A stretch of 43,844 nt of DNA, taken from Candidatus Poribacteria bacterium. GTDB lineage: Bacteria > Poribacteria > WGA-4E > WGA-3G. Under the pieces are notes generated by a model, which searched no databases, was not told where the DNA came from, and worked only from the letters and a program-made list of their open reading frames with translations. The stretch covers positions 1 to 43,844 of the forward strand of contig JAJDUH010000043.1 of NCBI GenBank assembly GCA_022826805.1. The letters run 5' to 3'. Below are positions 16,467-24,398 of the stretch, piece by piece (within the stretch, counting starts at the first letter, position 1; every line of letters begins with the position of its first letter). The translations under genes and the position numbers were made by a program.

Positions 16467-17486
16467 TTACTTATTTTTCACTTTTCCCCACGTCGTGGTT
16501 AGCAGGTTCGGTTGTGGTGAAACTGGCAGCGCATACGCCGGGTCAAACCAATCTCCTAAACTATACCACCCTGGCGGTCCTACTTCAACCGGTTTCCCAC
16601 CTATCGCAGCAACTTTGAAGATTTGCCACCGTTTTTTCCCCAATGCCTTATCCGTTATCAACTGTTGGTAAAACAGGACACTTCCATCTGGTGACCACAT
16701 CGGATTCACTGCTCGTAAATCTGCTTCAGGCACAATTTGCTTAAGATCGCCACCGTCGCGGTTCACGGTGTAGATTGTTTGGGTCTCAAGGAAGTCTTTT
16801 AGCGGCACACGATGAAGCCACGAAAACGCGAGTTTGTCTCCATTTGGAGACCACGCCATTTTCTCCATCCATGAAGGCTGCGCTTTTGGCGGAAAGAAAA
16901 ACTTATAACGACCTGTTTCGACGTTGAGTATACTGATTCTCATATCTTTAGGCCACCCAGAAGTAAAGGCTAACTCTCTGCCATCTGGCGACCACGTCGG
17001 TCCACATCCGAATGTGATGCGTTCTTCTTTTTTGCCGTCTATCGTTCCTATGTAGAGTACAGACTGTCCCTGTTCAAGGGAACAGTAAGCAATCAGTTTT
17101 CCATCTGGGGACCATGCTGGTGCAGCTCTATGCTTTGATTTTCCGAAGACTCGACGCACATTTGAACCGTCCGGATCCATTAGATAGAGATCTAAACTCC
17201 CAGAAGGCATATCTCGGTCTGAGGAGAAAAGAATCTGTTCACCCGTTGGAGACCAAGCGGGATAATAATCCAGGGCTGCATCATTCGTGAGATTTGTCTG
17301 TTCGGATCCATCTGGATTCATCAATAAGATGTCCCAATCTCCGTTTGGCGTCGCTGAAAGCGCTATTTTCGGTGTTATTGGTGCTTGTGCGACAACAGGC
17401 GGAACGTTTGTCCACAACATCAAACTGAGAACGTAAAAAATCCCAAAAGGTTTGACCCATAGATTTCTGGCGTAAGCACCTCGCAT
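16467..17486 (-). CDS. PD40 beta-propeller protein E
   Basis: Encodes 339 residues. A longer signal sequence starts MRGAYARNLWVKPFGIFYVL and ends near VVAQAP. The five W-blades are AWSPTGEQILF, AWSPDGKLIAY, TWSPDGRELAF, AWSPNGDKLAF and MWSPDGSVLFY. The tail is PVSPQPNLLTTTWGKVKNK. A TTAGGAGGT site precedes the ATG. It lies 19 bases downstream of gene F's stop codon, so E and F are very likely cotranscribed. Its blade PKDMRISILNVETGRYKFFF resembles the matching part of A1/A2. Probable periplasmic or surface protein of unknown ligand. Confidence 0.85.
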   Translation of the reverse strand: MRGAYARNLWVKPFGIFYVLSLMLWTNVPPVVAQAPITPKIALSATPNGDWDILLMNPDGSEQTNLTNDAALDYYPAWSPTGEQILFSSDRDMPSGSLDLYLMDPDGSNVRRVFGKSKHRAAPAWSPDGKLIAYCSLEQGQSVLYIGTIDGKKEERITFGCGPTWSPDGRELAFTSGWPKDMRISILNVETGRYKFFFPPKAQPSWMEKMAWSPNGDKLAFSWLHRVPLKDFLETQTIYTVNRDGGDLKQIVPEADLRAVNPMWSPDGSVLFYQQLITDKALGKKRWQIFKVAAIGGKPVEVGPPGWYSLGDWFDPAYALPVSPQPNLLTTTWGKVKNK

Positions 17487-17505
17487 TTTGTAATACCTCC
17501 TAAAA

Positions 17506-18537
17506 TTATTTATTTTTCACTTCTCCCCAAGTCGTGGTTAGCAGGTGGGGTTGTGGCGAAACAGGCAATGCATACGCTGGATCAAACCAGTCTCCGCCAG
17601 CATTCGCTTGGAGAAGAGATGCACCGATAATATGCGTGAGCTGCGTCGTCATGCCACTGTTCGCGTTCACTTTGAAGACTTGGAAATACCCATTAATCTC
17701 TTGTGTATAAAGGACTTCTTGCCCATTAGGCGATAATGCTGGATACTGTGCATAGGGACCATCTTCCTCAACAAGCTGCTTGAGTCCGGTGCCGTCGCGG
17801 TTGACGATGTAGATTGTTTTAGTTACCGCCCATGCGTCCCAGACGGCTCTTTTTGCATCAACAGGCGGCACCTTGTGTATGTTCCAAGAAAAGGCGAGTT
17901 TATCGCCAGCAGCTGACCAAGATGGATTACTCTGCCAAGGCGTTGCTTTTCTGGGTAGAAGGCGTTCTGTCTTCTTTGTGCGGACGTCAATCAGTGTCAC
18001 TCGGCGGGCATTTAAGAGGTAGGTAACATAGGCGAGCTCCGTCCCATCCGGCGACCACGCAGGGTCGAAGCCTTCTACGATACGCTCCTCCTCTTGTTCG
18101 CCTAAGGTCGCAATGTAGATATGGGATTCTCCAGCGTCCCAGTTTGTGTTATTGTAAGCGATCTGTTTGCCGTCGGGGGACCATGTTGGATCCTTTCTAA
18201 AAGTTTCTTTTTTGAAGACGCGTCGGACGTTTTTTCCATCGGGGTCCATGAGATACAAATCCCAGGAGCCCCAAACTTTATGCCCTCGGTTGGAGGCGAA
18301 AAGAATCTGCTCACCGGTTGGGGACCAGATGGCTTGTTGATCGTCTGCGGGATGCTGTGTGAGGTTGACCTGTTCAGAGCCGTCAGGATTCATGATGTAG
18401 ACATCGCGATTGCCGTCCCGTGCGGAAGTAAACAGTATTTTCGGGGTCGTCGGTGCTTCTGCGAAAAGCGGGTGAACATTTACATTCAGCACCAATAAGC
18501 TAACTATGACGAAAACGAGCAGTTTCACTATTTTCAT
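17506..18537 (-). CDS. PD40 beta-propeller protein F
   Basis: Encodes 343 residues with a signal peptide (MKIVKLLVFVIVSLLVLNVN, ending near LFAEAP) and blades IWSPTGEQILF, TWSPDGKQIAY, AWSPDGTELAY, SWSAAGDKLAF, ALSPNGQEVLY. The tail is PVSPQPHLLTTTWGEVKNK. It is the intact close relative of the frameshifted gene C; the region GTGLKQLVEEDGPYAQYP through IIGASLLQANAGGDWFDP is almost the same in both. That makes F the reference for restoring the frame of C. An AAAGG precedes the ATG at 18537. Confidence 0.85.
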   Translation of the reverse strand: MKIVKLLVFVIVSLLVLNVNVHPLFAEAPTTPKILFTSARDGNRDVYIMNPDGSEQVNLTQHPADDQQAIWSPTGEQILFASNRGHKVWGSWDLYLMDPDGKNVRRVFKKETFRKDPTWSPDGKQIAYNNTNWDAGESHIYIATLGEQEEERIVEGFDPAWSPDGTELAYVTYLLNARRVTLIDVRTKKTERLLPRKATPWQSNPSWSAAGDKLAFSWNIHKVPPVDAKRAVWDAWAVTKTIYIVNRDGTGLKQLVEEDGPYAQYPALSPNGQEVLYTQEINGYFQVFKVNANSGMTTQLTHIIGASLLQANAGGDWFDPAYALPVSPQPHLLTTTWGEVKNK

Positions 18538-18616
18538 ATTAACAACCTTTCATGAGTTATATGTGGTGAATTTTACAATTATTTGGACGCTATCAAAGAG
18601 TACCCAACCCCCCTTT

Positions 18617-18637
18617 ATCCCCCTTATCAGGGGGGTA
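18617..18637. repeat. CCCCTTATCAGGGG palindrome
   Basis: A C-rich/G-rich hairpin with loop TTATCA. The same core occurs inside the 155-bp element at 26446-26600. Confidence 0.5.
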
Positions 18638-18709
18638 GGGAGATTCCTCGATATTGTAATGTCTACATATTTTTATAATTTACCATAACAATTTCCGAAT
18701 CCTTGTCTC

Positions 18710-18740
18710 GTAGGTTGGGTAGAGCGGAGCGAAACCCAAC
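18710..18740 (+). repeat. Complete GTAGGTTGGGT palindromic element
   Basis: Arms GTTGGGT and ACCCAAC around AGAGCGGAGCGAA. The partner unit GATTCAGAC follows at about 18754. It is located between PD40 genes F and G. Confidence 0.8.
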
Positions 18741-18772
18741 ACTAATTTAATTCTGATTCAGACAACCTCCAA

Positions 18773-19744
18773 CTACTTCTTCTTCACTTTTCCCCAAGTT
18801 GTGGTTAGCAAGTTAGGTTTTGGCGAAACCGGCAATGCATACGCCGGATCAAACCAATCCCCCAGATGATTCCAGCCAATATCCGTCAGTTGTTTAGGCA
18901 CCCCACCATCTAAACTAATTTTGAAGATTTGGTAACTCCCGTTTCCCACAGAACGTTTATAGAGCAGCGCATCACCACGCGGAGACCATACCGGCGACGT
19001 TGCCCTTGGACCTGCTTCCTCGATAATCTGGGTGACACCTGTGCCATCGCGATTCATTGTGTAAACCGTCTCTGTCTCAACAAAATCCTTAAGAGGCACT
19101 CCGTGAAACCAGGAGAATGCGAGTTTCTCTCCTGTTGAGGACCACTGCACCCTACTGGACATCCACGAAGGTATCGCCTTAGGTGGAAAAAGGTTTTTCC
19201 GGTTGCCGGTACGCAGGTTGAAGAGCGTGATTTGCATCTTTTGCGCTGCCCACCCTGTGAGAAAGGCAAGTTCCGTCCCGTCCGGCGACCACGATGCTGG
19301 GCCCCCAATAGCGATTCGCTCTTCATTTTGTTCACCGATTGTTATGGTGTGGACAACCCGTTGGTCCTGTATGATACGCGAGTAGGCAATCTGTTTGCCA
19401 TCGGGCGACCACGCGGGTTCCGCTCTGGGTGCCTCTTTCTCAAAAACGCGTCGCACATTTGTTCCATCTGGATCCATGAGATATAGGTCCCAAACGCCAT
19501 CCCGGTCAGAGACGAAGAGGATCTGTTCACCTGTTGGTGACCAGACCGGCGTGATGTTTTGTGAGCGGTGCTGGGTTATTTTCACTTGATCTGTGCCATC
19601 TGGGTTCATGAGATAAATATCGCGAGTTCCTCCACGGTCTGCCCAAAACGCGATTTTGGGGGTTTCAGGCACTTTTGCGAAGCCTGGCGCGATGTTTGCA
19701 GACAGTAATATTAAACTGAGGATGCAAGAAATTTGAAACTTCAT
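18773..19744 (-). CDS. PD40 beta-propeller protein G
   Basis: Encodes 323 residues with a signal peptide (about 1-24, ending PGFAKVP) and five W-blades (VWSPTGEQILF, AWSPDGKQIAY, SWSPDGTELAF, QWSSTGEKLAF, VWSPRGDALLY). The tail is PVSPKPNLLTTTWGKVKKK. Its insertion HGVPLKDFVETETVYTMNRD matches HRVPLKDFLETQTIYTVNRD of gene E, so E and G form a subgroup. The ATG at 19744 is used; a TTG just before it would add one residue. The GGAGGG upstream is rather far away (about 18 bases). Probably exported. Confidence 0.85.
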   Translation of the reverse strand: MKFQISCILSLILLSANIAPGFAKVPETPKIAFWADRGGTRDIYLMNPDGTDQVKITQHRSQNITPVWSPTGEQILFVSDRDGVWDLYLMDPDGTNVRRVFEKEAPRAEPAWSPDGKQIAYSRIIQDQRVVHTITIGEQNEERIAIGGPASWSPDGTELAFLTGWAAQKMQITLFNLRTGNRKNLFPPKAIPSWMSSRVQWSSTGEKLAFSWFHGVPLKDFVETETVYTMNRDGTGVTQIIEEAGPRATSPVWSPRGDALLYKRSVGNGSYQIFKISLDGGVPKQLTDIGWNHLGDWFDPAYALPVSPKPNLLTTTWGKVKKK

Positions 19745-19786
19745 CAAAGATACTTTAATGAACCCTCCGGTGTTAACATTTAAACT

Positions 19787-20824
19787 TTAGTATTGCTTGA
19801 GTCGACCCCACAGCGTTATATGCGTTTCTGTGCTCGGTGCAACAGGGAAAAAGTTCTCTGGCACCCACTCCGGTGTTGCGTCCAGAGATAACCCGCTTAT
19901 TATCTCAATTGATGCACCGTTACCTACAGCATTTACGATATAGATGGTCCCATCACTAAAGACTTCATCGACCGGAAGTCTCTCACCGGGTCCTGGCCAT
20001 CGCACAACCTCCTTGAAAGAGTAAGCAATCCGCGTTCCATCGGGCGACCATGTTGGATAGCCCGCCCATGCGTCTTTACCTACGTCAGTCAGTTGTTGGC
20101 GGTTATTTCCATCTGCATCAATGACGAAGATATTCATACCATCAATGTGCATCCTCCCAGCAGCAAAGGCGATCTGTTTTCCATCGGGCGACCATGCGCA
20201 GCCCGATAAGTTGATACCTTCTATCAGTCGTTTTGATCTATCACCATTGGCAGTCATTATATAGAGAAAATTCCTTCCGTGAACTCCCGCATCATGATTT
20301 CCACCTTGATAGGAATCATAGACGATCCATTGGCTGTCTGGCGACCAAGCTGGCCTTCTATTATCGCCGCGGTTTGTCAACTGTTTCAGATTTGAGCCAT
20401 CCACATCTATTCTGTAGATCTGCCATTCCCCCGTTCGATCAGAGACGAAAGCAATCCACCTCCCATTAGGCGACCAAGTCGGCGATCCGTTCAGGCTTAG
20501 GTGGTCTATCAACGGACGGGATTTCTTATTTCGGATGTCCATTACGTGAATGGTGGTTTTTCCGATGTCTCTGGATACATAGGCAAAAAAGCGTCCATTA
20601 GGTGACCAAGTGTGCCCACTCCCTTTTTTTGCTTCATTGGTTTTGAGTTTTTGTAGATTCCTATCAGTGCTATCAATGAGGTAAAGCTCAGCTTTTCCTT
20701 CGTGCTTGGAAATAAACGAGAGTGCTCCATCTCTGGCTGCCTGTGCGTTTTTAGTCAATAGACTGCTATTTAACAATAACGCGATCCCTAACATCACATA
20801 AATCCGTATGTATTTTGTGTCCAT
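19787..20824 (-). CDS. PD40 beta-propeller protein H
   Basis: Encodes 345 residues: signal peptide (MDTKYIRIYVMLGIALLLNS, ending near KNAQAA) and blades TWSPNGRFFAY, TWSPNGRWIAF, AWSPDSQWIVY, AWSPDGKQIAF, TWSPDGTRIAY. It is the most divergent of the array. Its tail, FPVAPSTETHITLWGRLKQY, keeps only the outline PVxP...ITLWGxxK of the common tail. It is the array gene nearest to the sigma-BNR fusion, 177 bases downstream of that gene's stop. The ATG at 20824 is chosen because GGAGGTCCCC stands immediately before it; upstream in-frame starts would put extra charged residues before the signal peptide. Confidence 0.83.
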   Translation of the reverse strand: MDTKYIRIYVMLGIALLLNSSLLTKNAQAARDGALSFISKHEGKAELYLIDSTDRNLQKLKTNEAKKGSGHTWSPNGRFFAYVSRDIGKTTIHVMDIRNKKSRPLIDHLSLNGSPTWSPNGRWIAFVSDRTGEWQIYRIDVDGSNLKQLTNRGDNRRPAWSPDSQWIVYDSYQGGNHDAGVHGRNFLYIMTANGDRSKRLIEGINLSGCAWSPDGKQIAFAAGRMHIDGMNIFVIDADGNNRQQLTDVGKDAWAGYPTWSPDGTRIAYSFKEVVRWPGPGERLPVDEVFSDGTIYIVNAVGNGASIEIISGLSLDATPEWVPENFFPVAPSTETHITLWGRLKQY

Positions 20825-21001
20825 GGGGACCTCCATGTTCAATTTCCGTAAAAATGAATAAATTGTCAGTGGAAGAATGCGTCTATTGTAATCCAAGGGA
20901 CTACTATGGTGAATTATGAAAATAAGTTTACATATCTTCTGTTACGTCACTCGCAAACGATCTAAGCACCTATGTATTTTTTATTTCTGAGACAACTCAC
21001 T

Positions 21002-24000
21002 TTAATATTTATCTTCAAGCGAGACATGAAACATCCCGATGCGTTCCGTAGAGATGTAAAGTTTATTGTTATTGATAACGAGGGCAACAATTTTACTGGG
21101 AACGTTTGGCAGAATCTGTTCCCACTTGCCACGAGCGTCCAAGCGATAGATACCTGTGTTGCCGGCACCATAAACGCTGACATGATCAACAGCGAGTCTG
21201 TCTATAAGTGTACGCTCGCCAGCACGATCGGTGAGCACGCGCCAGTGTTCGCCGTTCTGTGAAGCCAAGACACCTTTGTCGGTTGCGACGTAAATCGTTG
21301 AGTCCGCAAAGACGATCTCCTTGAAACTTTCAAAATGAAGCGGTAGGGTTAGTGTAATATTTTTCCAACTGTTTCCAGCATCGAACGATTGAAACAACTT
21401 ACCATCCCGCATACCGACATAAACAGTTTCTGCTGAAGCTGCTAACTTGAAGCCACTATCGTTGTATCTATTAATAACAGGGGTGCTATCAGTGTCTATT
21501 AATCCCGTGTGTGTCCACTCTGAATCACCAGGTCTCCATTTGAAAAGCCCGCGCTGGTATTCTACGTAGAACGTCCCATCACTGACGGTGAACCCACCGG
21601 TGTGCGCGGAGGTCTCAAGATGGCGCAAACCCGTTGTCAACTTAGGATCGTTTACCATATTATCAAGCCAGTAAATCCCTTTCAACTTTAATTTCATTTC
21701 CAAAAGGATTGTCCGTAATTCGGTGGGCAGCGTTTCATAATCAAGCGTGGGCATTCCTTGAACAGGGATGAGTGCATTCGCGTCCGTAGATAAACGAAAA
21801 ATATACAGACTCTCTTTTTCAGTCGTGAGTCCATACAGATCCCCGTCTGCAACCGCTAACTTTGCGTCAGGAGATAAATTAACTTCAGCTTCCGCTTTTT
21901 TCAATAATTTGGCGTTAATCTGAACGCGTTTCCATGATTCACCACCATCGGTTGATTGCACAAAGTTTTGTTCGCTATATACATAGAACCTGTCGTTGAG
22001 CGTTACCAATTCCTGTGTCCGCGTTCCTATGATCCCGTCCGAAAAAAGATGCCACGAGTCACCAGCATCAGTTGTTCGATGAATACCGTATATGCCGACT
22101 GTGTAAAAGGTGCTTTCATTCACCCCTAAATTTGCCCAAGTCCCGAACATAGTCAGATTCGGGTCAATTCCGAGCTTTGTCCAGGTTTGACCTGCATCCA
22201 TTGAACGGAAGCGTTCGGTACCGCGCGCTAAAAACGTCTCACCGGCAACCAAAAGTTGTACAGGATCTCTTAGCGTAAAAAAGAGCGGTTCACTTTTAGA
22301 TGTTATCTCAGTCCATGATTCACCCAAATCGGTTGAGTGGAAAATCCGACCCTGTACGGTTTTGGTATCTACGATTACCCCCTGTGTTGTTTCAGGTGTT
22401 CTCCACATAAATAGATCGGGACCCATTGCGACATAGAGATTATTTTCAAAGGTCTCCAAAGCATAGACAGCATCGAAGGCTCCCACGGGTACCTGTTCCC
22501 AAACCCCGGCGTTCAGACGATAGAGGCCTGTGTCTGTATCGGCAAACGCCTCATTTTCAGCGGAGTGGATGGTTTTAAAGGCATCTATTAGGACTTCTTC
22601 CCAAACCCCGGCGTTCAGACGGTAAAGCCCTTCATTTGTGCCAACAAACACCGTGTTTCCAATCGCAGCGATAGGATAAATGCGTTCGCTTGCCAGTCCA
22701 TTGTTAAGGTGTTCCCAGTGTGCGCCAGCATCCGTAGATCGGAAAATGCCTTTATCTTTTCCTTGGTATTTCCTTCCTTTATATTTTAAGGCAAGATACA
22801 TTGTAATATCCGCTTGTGAACCGGTCGCTTGTATTCCATCTGTAATGATGAGTCCAGTAGCGTGTCCCTCTGGTTTTGGACAAAAGGCGTTCCATGTCTC
22901 ACCATTATCGGTTGAAGCGAGAATTTCATCTGTAGAGACAATATAAAGGATGCCATTATGCTCTGCCATTGCCATCTTGCCACCGGAGGTGTGGATATAG
23001 GTATTGATGGGTGTCCACGCAGTCGCATCCCTTGGCAAGTTGTAGATACCTGTTTGCGTAGAAACGTAGAGGGTTCCCGAGGATGTCTCAAAAATGTCAT
23101 AGGTGGGACTCCCCTGCGGACCGGTTGTCCGAGTCCACTGCGCAGTAGAAAATTGAGGGGTATCTACTTGTGCATCAGATGTTGAGACGTCATCAGAAAT
23201 CCGCGAACCTGTATTGCCGCCGTTATCGTCGGAGGTAGCACGCCCAATCTGATTGCGGATAGCGGGTTTTGAATCAACATCAAGGATAATGGGGGCATCA
23301 ATGATTTCAATGGTGGATTGAGATTGTGCCTCGAAACTATAAGGTTCTTGGAAACGGAGAAGGTATTGCTTACTGATACCAAGCATCAACAGTAGTGTCA
23401 GAACAGCAGCTGCACCAAAAGTGCCCCACGGAAACAGGTGTTTCGTGGCAGATGGAGGTTGTATAGGATTCACGTCAGCGACTTGCCGCATGATGTTCTG
23501 GCTTATACGCGCTGGTATTTGCACGCCGCCGAGCACTTCTTGGATGAGGGATTCCTGATTCTCGCGTAAACGCTCCCGCCCCCTACGGAGCCGACTCCTG
23601 ATTGTGTTGTTTGACACACCCAAGAATTTGCTTATCTCTCGGATCGTCATTTCACCCAGATAGTGAAGCGTAACGACCGTGCGTTCACTCTCTGGGAGTT
23701 TCTCAAGGAGTTTATTGACAATATCGTAGCGGTGCTCACTGGCGTCTGCCTCGCGCTGCTCCAAGATATGGCGTTCATACGTGAGTTTATCTATTTCTTT
23801 CACGGATGTCTCTTCAAGGGATCGCATCGTAGGTTTTTGCCTTCGGAGCCAATTAATGCAGTGCCGATTTGCGATGACGTAGAGCCAACCGGCAAACTGT
23901 TTTGGATTCCTGAGCGTTGAGAGTTTCTCGTATGCTTGAAGGAAGGTATCTTGCGTAATTTCCTCAGCATAGTGGAAATCCCCAGTCTTTCGCCACACGA

Positions 24001-24103
24001 GGGCGTGAACGTTCCTCTGGTATTTTTGCACCAGCGTGCTAAATGCCGCCTCGTCGCCTGACAAGGTATCCTGAATTAATTGAACATCATTTTCTCTTTC
24101 CAC
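21002..24103 (-). CDS. ECF sigma factor - transmembrane helix - BNR/Asp-box propeller fusion
   Basis: Encodes 1033 residues in one uninterrupted frame. Residues about 20-90 are sigma region 2 (AEEITQDTFLQAYEKL, FAGWLYVIANRHCINWLRR) and 138-185 region 4 (LPESERTVVTLHYLGEMTIR, then the HTH EISKFLGVSNNTIRSRL). A conserved pre-membrane stretch (EVLGGVQIP, NIMRQVAD) leads to one hydrophobic helix at about 224-243. A juxtamembrane segment (RFQEPYSFEA to NQIGRATS) follows, then the junction FSTAQWTR and about 700 residues of BNR blades with Asp-boxes such as STDNGETW, STDAGAHW, SMDAGQTW and STDGGESW. Predicted topology: sigma domain in the cytoplasm, propeller outside. The GTG at 24103 is chosen because AGGAGGGG precedes it. 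A conserved 33-bp motif lies 106 bases upstream. Confidence 0.88.
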   Translation of the reverse strand: MERENDVQLIQDTLSGDEAAFSTLVQKYQRNVHALVWRKTGDFHYAEEITQDTFLQAYEKLSTLRNPKQFAGWLYVIANRHCINWLRRQKPTMRSLEETSVKEIDKLTYERHILEQREADASEHRYDIVNKLLEKLPESERTVVTLHYLGEMTIREISKFLGVSNNTIRSRLRRGRERLRENQESLIQEVLGGVQIPARISQNIMRQVADVNPIQPPSATKHLFPWGTFGAAAVLTLLLMLGISKQYLLRFQEPYSFEAQSQSTIEIIDAPIILDVDSKPAIRNQIGRATSDDNGGNTGSRISDDVSTSDAQVDTPQFSTAQWTRTTGPQGSPTYDIFETSSGTLYVSTQTGIYNLPRDATAWTPINTYIHTSGGKMAMAEHNGILYIVSTDEILASTDNGETWNAFCPKPEGHATGLIITDGIQATGSQADITMYLALKYKGRKYQGKDKGIFRSTDAGAHWEHLNNGLASERIYPIAAIGNTVFVGTNEGLYRLNAGVWEEVLIDAFKTIHSAENEAFADTDTGLYRLNAGVWEQVPVGAFDAVYALETFENNLYVAMGPDLFMWRTPETTQGVIVDTKTVQGRIFHSTDLGESWTEITSKSEPLFFTLRDPVQLLVAGETFLARGTERFRSMDAGQTWTKLGIDPNLTMFGTWANLGVNESTFYTVGIYGIHRTTDAGDSWHLFSDGIIGTRTQELVTLNDRFYVYSEQNFVQSTDGGESWKRVQINAKLLKKAEAEVNLSPDAKLAVADGDLYGLTTEKESLYIFRLSTDANALIPVQGMPTLDYETLPTELRTILLEMKLKLKGIYWLDNMVNDPKLTTGLRHLETSAHTGGFTVSDGTFYVEYQRGLFKWRPGDSEWTHTGLIDTDSTPVINRYNDSGFKLAASAETVYVGMRDGKLFQSFDAGNSWKNITLTLPLHFESFKEIVFADSTIYVATDKGVLASQNGEHWRVLTDRAGERTLIDRLAVDHVSVYGAGNTGIYRLDARGKWEQILPNVPSKIVALVINNNKLYISTERIGMFHVSLEDKY

Positions 24104-24209
24104 GAGATCCCCTCCTAATGAACGGATGGGTGTATCCACATCCTCCAAAGGGCTTAATCAAAACGATTTCACGTAATTATAGATACATTAAAGATTCGTT
24201 TCCATACAT

Positions 24210-24242
24210 AAGACACAATTTTAAGGCTAAAAGTGTGCATAA
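24210..24242 (-). promoter_or_regulatory. Conserved 33-bp bipartite motif, copy C (upstream of sigma-BNR)
   Basis: On the minus strand: TTATGCA, 13 variable bases, AAAATTGTGTCTT. Both blocks match copies A, B and D exactly. The distance to the GTG start of the sigma-BNR gene is 106 bases. It is a candidate promoter or operator. Confidence 0.6.
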
Positions 24243-24360
24243 TTTGAAAAAAAAGTCAAAAATCCGAATTTTATGAAAGATGTCAGGGTTACAAACCCCT
24301 TCCACAAGAAACTTGGAGGGACACGATCGGGAGATCGTAACAGAAAAGGCGGGGTGTTTT

Positions 24361-24398
24361 TGATAGGGGATTTTAGAGGGAAATACGTAAATCCTATT
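24361..24398. repeat. Degenerate end of the 155-bp inverted-repeat element
   Basis: AGGGG, TTTAGAGGGAAATACGTAA and ATCCTAT line up with the right end of the element at 26446-26600 with a few changes. It directly abuts the stop codon of the sigma-Kelch gene. No matching left end was found nearby. Confidence 0.45.

Noticed and set aside
10892..20824. TolB of a Tol-Pal system
   Set aside because: The proteins have PD40 blades but no TolB N-terminal domain, are present as nine tandem copies, and no tolQ, tolR, tolA or pal is nearby.
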